Shown here: piece by piece, positions 7,896 to 11,800 of the stretch | How positions within the stretch are numbered: the first letter of the stretch is position 1 | Layout: each line of letters opens with the position of its first letter | Source: Bacteroidetes bacterium UBA1860 | GTDB lineage: Bacteria; Bacteroidota; Rhodothermia; Balneolales; Balneolaceae | DNA length: 11,800 bases | Assembly: GCA_002338335.1 (NCBI GenBank) | Contig: DDIC01000025.1 | Location: forward strand, 6,777 to 18,576 | Direction: 5' to 3' | The notes under the pieces: generated by a model | Database searches by the model: none | Seen by the model: only the letters and a program-made list of their open reading frames with translations | Told to the model about the DNA's origin: nothing | Position numbers and translations under genes: made by a program

Positions 7896-8575
7896 CAGTA
7901 CCACCTTCTCCATTTATCGCACCCTCCATCCTTTCAGCTGATTTTGGGCATTTGGGTGATGACGTTCGCCAAGCGGTGGAGCTTGGAGCGCCTTGGATTC
8001 ACTGCGATATCATGGACGGTCATTTTGTTCCAAATTTGACGTTTGGACCCGATACAGTTCGTGCAGTGCGATCAGCAGCACCACAAGCTACCGTGGACGT
8101 GCATTTGATGGTGGAACGTCCTGATTGGATGCTAGAACCATTTCGAGAGGCAGGGGCAGATATTCTCTCGGTACATGTGGAAGCATGCCCCCATCTGCAT
8201 CGTACGATTCAACAGATCCACGACTTGGGTGCGGCAGCGGGAGTGGCCTTAAATCCTGCAACCCCTTGGCAAAGGATTGAGCCTGTTCTGTCCATGGTGG
8301 ATGTTGTGGTCATTATGAGTGTAAACCCAGGGTTTGGGGGGCAATCCTTCATCATGGAAACACTCGATAAAGCCAGAGCTCTTCGAGACTGGCGATCCAA
8401 ACATGAAGCCTCTTTTGTGATTCAGTTTGATGGCGGAGTCTCACCCGAAACCATCGACGCTTGCTTGGATGCAGGAGGTCAATCGTTGGTCGCGGGCAGT
8501 TCGTTTTTCAAGGCTCCGGATCGAAAGGAGCGATGGGCATTGTTTCAGTCAAAGATTAATCAAGCGTATGACTGA
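7886..8575 (+). CDS. rpe: Ribulose-phosphate 3-epimerase
   Basis: This enzyme interconverts D-ribulose 5-phosphate and D-xylulose 5-phosphate in the cytoplasmic pentose phosphate pathway. At 229 residues it has the usual length for a single TIM barrel. Family motifs are complete: IAPSILSADF (11-20); HCDIMDGHFVPN with metal ligand H39 and catalytic acid D41; DVHLMVERP with H73; the phosphate-binding loop region MSVNPGFGGQSF (144-155); FDGGVSPETI with second catalytic acid D182; and LVAGSSFF near the C-terminus. The ATG at 7886 gives a normal N-terminus nine residues before APSILSADF. No Shine-Dalgarno sequence precedes it, so translation may depend on the upstream gene. The 3' end overlaps the phoH start by 8 bases. 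Confidence 0.98.
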   Translation: MSLTVPPSPFIAPSILSADFGHLGDDVRQAVELGAPWIHCDIMDGHFVPNLTFGPDTVRAVRSAAPQATVDVHLMVERPDWMLEPFREAGADILSVHVEACPHLHRTIQQIHDLGAAAGVALNPATPWQRIEPVLSMVDVVVIMSVNPGFGGQSFIMETLDKARALRDWRSKHEASFVIQFDGGVSPETIDACLDAGGQSLVAGSSFFKAPDRKERWALFQSKINQAYD

Positions 8576-9653
8576 ACCTTCCTCATCAACAGAATCGACT
8601 GTCCAACCTGTCGTTTTTTCGCTGGAACACAGTACGCCTGTTGAGCTATTTGGACCTGCTGATCGTCATTTAAAGCAACTTGAAGCATCCTTCCCCGATT
8701 GTGTCATTACTGCCAGAGGGTCTACGCTCAAACTCTCTGGAGAGATGCGAGAAACGGCTGCTTTGCGGGAGATTTTCTCTGAATTGGAATCGATGATTCA
8801 GCGTGGTCAGGAGATTGATGCCCACGATATTGACACTCTTGTGACACTTTGGAGTCCTTCTCCTCAACGTATAACGGGTGGATCTGCATCACAGGGTTCT
8901 AGCAAACAGGCCACCAATAAGCGCTCTAAGGGTGGCGAAAAGGATCCATCAGCCATTCTACATACCCACCGTGGGGAGCCTGTGTTGGCGCGTACCAAAG
9001 GGCAACAAGCGATCGTAGACCAATCGGAAGATCATGACATCGTGTTTGCGATTGGGCCTGCAGGAACTGGGAAGACGTACACGTCTGTCGCACTGGCAGT
9101 GGCAGCACTGAAGAGTAAACGAGTCCAAAAAATTATCCTGGCACGACCTGCTGTGGAAGCAGGAGAAACCCTTGGGTTTTTGCCCGGTGCCATTAAAGAG
9201 AAAATTGACCCCTATCTCCGCCCCCTATATGATGCCTTGGAGGAGATGATTGATCCGGAGCGTCTCGATTTTTTTCTATCTAAAAATATCATTGAAATCG
9301 CACCGTTGGCCTACATGCGTGGTCGAACGCTCAATAATGCCTTTGTGATCTTAGATGAAGCGCAAAATGCAACTCAAGCCCAGTTGAAGATGCTTCTGAC
9401 TCGGATTGGATTCAATTCTAGGGCGATTATTACAGGGGATATTACCCAAACAGATTTACCCTCTTCTACGCAGTCTGGCCTCAAGACGGTGCAGTCGATT
9501 TTGACCCATATCCGAGGTATTTCCTTTGTTCATCTTGATCGAAGCGATGTAGTGCGTCATCGGTTGGTCAAGGACATCATTCAGGCGTATGAATCGTTTG
9601 AAGATGCACAAGATCAACGCCCCAAAAAACGCTCCTCTTCTAAGGGGGCATAG
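8568..9653 (+). CDS. PhoH-family ATPase (YbeZ/PhoL type)
   Basis: The 361-residue cytoplasmic P-loop ATPase belongs to the PhoH family, whose members are linked to RNA metabolism and often act with the endoribonuclease YbeY; ybeY is not in this window. The N-terminal ~95 residues resemble the KH-like region, with SFPDCVITARGSTLKLSG. A low-complexity Ser/Lys linker covers 103-125. The ATPase core follows: Walker A GPAGTGKT (163-170), ARPAVEAGETLGFLPG (192-207), Walker B with FVILDEAQNAT (259-269), and a TGDITQTDLP motif (289-298). The tail is basic (RPKKRSSSKG). The ATG at 8568 is chosen because it gives a family-typical N-terminus and overlaps rpe by only 8 bases; an in-frame ATG at 8427 lies deep within rpe and is rejected. 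Confidence 0.96.
   Translation: MTEPSSSTESTVQPVVFSLEHSTPVELFGPADRHLKQLEASFPDCVITARGSTLKLSGEMRETAALREIFSELESMIQRGQEIDAHDIDTLVTLWSPSPQRITGGSASQGSSKQATNKRSKGGEKDPSAILHTHRGEPVLARTKGQQAIVDQSEDHDIVFAIGPAGTGKTYTSVALAVAALKSKRVQKIILARPAVEAGETLGFLPGAIKEKIDPYLRPLYDALEEMIDPERLDFFLSKNIIEIAPLAYMRGRTLNNAFVILDEAQNATQAQLKMLLTRIGFNSRAIITGDITQTDLPSSTQSGLKTVQSILTHIRGISFVHLDRSDVVRHRLVKDIIQAYESFEDAQDQRPKKRSSSKGA
9642..9648 (+). promoter_or_regulatory. Shine-Dalgarno-like sequence before the MBL gene
   Basis: AAGGGGG sits inside the last codons of the PhoH gene, seven bases before the ATG at 9656. It is the only convincing purine-rich ribosome binding site in front of any start in this window, and it supports that start choice. 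Confidence 0.6.
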
Positions 9654-9655
9654 CC

Positions 9656-10501
9656 ATGGCTAGGAGTGGGCTAACTCGTAGCGTTTATGCGCTGCACGAA
9701 GGGGTCTTTTCGGTAGGCATGGACAAGGTTTTTCATCGTCTTGCACCGGGTGAAGAGGCTGCCAAAGGAGCGTTGAAATTATCCTTGAATCCTTTCTTGA
9801 TCCTTCAAGATGATGCTGTGATTCTGCTGGATCCTGGGATGGGGGAGTTTACTCAGGATGGATCTGTGGAGGTCATGCGTCAAAATCTTGCAGAGGTGGG
9901 GTTAACCCTTGAGGATGTGACCGATGTGGTGATCTCGCATCTTCACCTCGATCATATTGGAGGCTTAGCCCATCAAGAGGATGGCTACTGGCAACTAACA
10001 TTTCCTGAAGCTACACACTGGATAAACCGTGATGAAATAGCCCGAGTCGAAGCCAAGGGGACTTTTTATGGTGAGCGACAAACCGAATTCTTCTTTTTTG
10101 TGACCTCTAGGGCCTCCATTGAACGGGTAGAGACTGGGGCCATTCCCTTACGAGGATGGTCTTCACGTCATCTAGGGGGGCATACAAGCCATTCCGTTGC
10201 GTGGGTCATTGGGGAAGACTCCCCTTCTGAACCAACCTATGTGATGGCGGGCGATGTCGTGGGATCCAAGGGGGCATTGTTACGACGGTACCAAGCAAAT
10301 TATGATGTAGACCCTCAGCAAGCCTCTGACGCTAGAGAAGCCATCAAGAAAGAGGCGTTTGAAAAAGGATGGATTTTTATGGCTTACCACGAAGCCACCG
10401 CTCCCTTTATGAGGTTAACGGAGTCCTCCACAAGTGGATACACTGTAGAGGCGGTCGAGATGGATCAGGGTGTGCCTGTTGTTAACCCTGACCAAGCCTA
10501 G
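9656..10501 (+). CDS. Metallo-beta-lactamase-fold hydrolase
   Basis: This 281-residue soluble protein has all signatures of a dinuclear-metal MBL-fold hydrolase: the LLDPGMG strand (58-64), HLHLDH (95-100), GGHTSHS with H176, AGD with D200, and YHE with H245. All metal-binding positions appear intact, so it should be active. The overall pattern (SLNPFLILQDDAVILLDPG early, HLHLDHIGGL, a bridging Asp in MAGD) is that of the broad class containing lactonase-like and other uncharacterised MBL hydrolases; the substrate cannot be told from sequence. There is no signal peptide, so it is probably cytoplasmic. It starts two bases after the PhoH stop and is the last forward gene. Its TAG stop shares bases with the stop of the convergent permease gene. 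Confidence 0.95.
   Translation: MARSGLTRSVYALHEGVFSVGMDKVFHRLAPGEEAAKGALKLSLNPFLILQDDAVILLDPGMGEFTQDGSVEVMRQNLAEVGLTLEDVTDVVISHLHLDHIGGLAHQEDGYWQLTFPEATHWINRDEIARVEAKGTFYGERQTEFFFFVTSRASIERVETGAIPLRGWSSRHLGGHTSHSVAWVIGEDSPSEPTYVMAGDVVGSKGALLRRYQANYDVDPQQASDAREAIKKEAFEKGWIFMAYHEATAPFMRLTESSTSGYTVEAVEMDQGVPVVNPDQA
10498..10501. other. Interlocked convergent stop codons (CTAG)
   Basis: The palindrome CTAG provides TAG to the forward MBL gene (10499-10501) and TAG to the reverse permease gene (10498-10500). No GC-rich hairpin with a T-run is visible on either side, so transcripts from the two strands probably overlap at their 3' ends. Confidence 0.95.
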
Positions 10502-11800
10502 CAATACTGTTTTCTGATGGTTTCGATATCGGATAGCTCTCCGATAATGGAGACCTCATCTCCTTCCATTAACTCCGTATCCCCATGAGGTATGGTCACA
10601 ATACCCTGTCGTCGAATGACCGCTACAAGGCTCTGACCTGGGAATCGAACATCACGAAGTTTCTTGCCTATCACTTCTTTACTCGCCTCTGTTTCACCCA
10701 CAATGAGGTTGACAAATCGTTCGTCCCGCAACAAAATTTCACGCAAATCGGTCTCATCTTTGGCCTTGTCCCAGTGTGCAAGGAAGGATCCGTTGTCAAT
10801 CACTTCTGCAAGGTGAGCAAGAATCCGTAAATGTTGCGTTGCGTTGTGTGTCGAGCTCGCAAGGAAAATAATGGCATGGAGAGATTCGTCCCCTAGCTCC
10901 TTAAACACGGTAGGCTTGGCTAGCCGGACCAAAACCATCTCGGACGACGTTGCATTGGGAATCCTCACATGATGCAAACAGACACCTTCAGCAAGGGTCA
11001 TCGCGTGGTCGTCTGGCCCTTCAGCAAAACGAGCTCGAAGTAGGTTGGCGTCACAGTTGATTCTACTCGTCATATGATTCGCCACTTGTGTAAGCAACGA
11101 TTCATAATCTTTTTTGAATTGATCAAAAACCATCGAACGTGCGACCACAGATTCATATGGATCGTCTTTCCGTAACCCTTTCTCCCGCATTATGCTACGT
11201 AATTCACTATCCAGTCCTTCATCGACATGCCGACTCATCCGTGCCGTCACATGGAAAATAGCTCCTTGCCGATCGACCTTGTCCACAGCATAATAGAAGT
11301 ACCACATCACACAGACGAAGATGATGACGAGTGTAAACAATACACTCAAAATCCCCATTTCAAGGATGAGCAAGATCGAAAAGAATATCCCAAAAATTTG
11401 AACCCACGGGTAAAGGGGTGATTTGAACCCTGGATCATAGGACTCAATCTTACTTTCTCGCATGACAATCACAGCTACATTTAGCAACGCAAACAGAAGT
11501 AATTGAAAAGCAGACGCAAGTTTCGCGACCGACTCAACATTAAACATCACCAAGAGCAAGATCATGGTTCCCGTTGTGGCGATGACACTGACCACGGGTG
11601 TCCCATTGGCACTAATCTTGCCAAAGAATGATGGAATGAGGTTGTCACGCGCCATCGCAAAGGGGTATCGTGACGCCGATAAAATGCCCGCGTTCCCCGT
11701 GGACGCAAACGCAGCCGCAGCGGCAATCACCACCAATATGAGTCCAACACCACCTGGAAGCCAATCCATGAAGAGCTCTCCGGTAGTCGCTACAGGAGTT
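10498..11800 (-). CDS. APC-family permease fused to PTS EIIA-2-like and TrkA-C domains, 5' partial
   Basis: The frame stays open to the window edge on the reverse strand, so the N-terminal part and the start lie outside; the ATG at 11769 is internal (upstream codons read TPVATTGELF). Residues are counted from that Met. The section to ~160 holds the last membrane helices of an amino acid-polyamine-cation transporter, with SASRYPFAMARDNLIP after one helix, a common APC motif. Residues ~222-330 resemble a fructose/mannitol-type EIIA domain; GVCLHHVR aligns with the usual G-x-x-x-P-H-x-R, so H267 would be the phosphorylatable histidine, with H266 replacing the proline. Residues ~350-423 resemble TrkA-C (FPGQSLVAVIRRQ, LMEGDEVSIIG), a ligand-binding module of ion transporters. 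The substrate is unknown; amino acid uptake is the family default, with cytosolic regulation by the tail inferred. Confidence 0.92.
   Translation of the reverse strand, partial: TPVATTGELFMDWLPGGVGLILVVIAAAAAFASTGNAGILSASRYPFAMARDNLIPSFFGKISANGTPVVSVIATTGTMILLLVMFNVESVAKLASAFQLLLFALLNVAVIVMRESKIESYDPGFKSPLYPWVQIFGIFFSILLILEMGILSVLFTLVIIFVCVMWYFYYAVDKVDRQGAIFHVTARMSRHVDEGLDSELRSIMREKGLRKDDPYESVVARSMVFDQFKKDYESLLTQVANHMTSRINCDANLLRARFAEGPDDHAMTLAEGVCLHHVRIPNATSSEMVLVRLAKPTVFKELGDESLHAIIFLASSTHNATQHLRILAHLAEVIDNGSFLAHWDKAKDETDLREILLRDERFVNLIVGETEASKEVIGKKLRDVRFPGQSLVAVIRRQGIVTIPHGDTELMEGDEVSIIGELSDIETIRKQYC

Noticed and set aside
8427..8567. Upstream in-frame ATG extending the PhoH protein by 47 residues
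   Set aside because: The extension lies wholly within rpe and does not resemble a PhoH N-terminus; ATG at 8568 fits the family and the 8-base overlap.
2..10501. A defence island, phage or other mobile element
   Set aside because: No integrase, transposase, nuclease, toxin-antitoxin, terminal repeat or tRNA was seen; rpe and phoH indicate core chromosome.
11769..11771. Start of the permease at the ATG complementary to this position
   Set aside because: The reverse-strand frame stays open to the window edge and an APC permease needs several more N-terminal helices, so the Met is internal.

Overview
The window reads as a piece of a Gram-negative chromosome from the Bacteroidota/Rhodothermota/Balneolota side of the FCB group. 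The clues are a C-terminal domain resembling the type IX secretion sorting domain, a large secreted protein ending in an outer-membrane barrel, intermediate GC by eye, and a near-absence of Shine-Dalgarno sequences in front of most starts. This placement is inference; no rRNA or other taxonomic marker is present.

Bases 2-10501 carry seven forward-strand genes packed head to tail, with junctions of -4, -1, -1, +27, -8 and +2 bases, so they look like one transcription unit entered upstream of the window. The first four encode envelope proteins: (1) the C-terminal part of an M6-type (immune inhibitor A-like) metalloprotease-family protein with a T9SS-like sorting domain; (2) a 1152-residue protein joining a zinc gluzincin protease domain, a TolB/PD40-like propeller and an Omp85-like barrel; (3) a signal-peptide-bearing protein reminiscent of DUF5683; (4) a membrane-anchored protein with three PASTA domains and no kinase. 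The last three are soluble: ribulose-phosphate 3-epimerase (rpe), a PhoH-family ATPase and a metallo-beta-lactamase-fold hydrolase.

Bases 10498-11800 hold one reverse-strand gene, truncated at its 5' end by the window edge: an APC-type permease fused to a PTS EIIA-2-like domain and a TrkA-C (RCK_C) domain. Its stop codon interlocks with the stop of the MBL gene in the four bases CTAG, so the two convergent genes have no spacer and no terminator between them.

No RNA genes, mobile elements, CRISPR arrays or attachment sites were seen. No gap longer than 27 bases exists between genes. The most unusual object is the protease-propeller-barrel protein and its tight linkage to a probable T9SS-exported M6-like protein. 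The rest looks like compact but ordinary chromosome.
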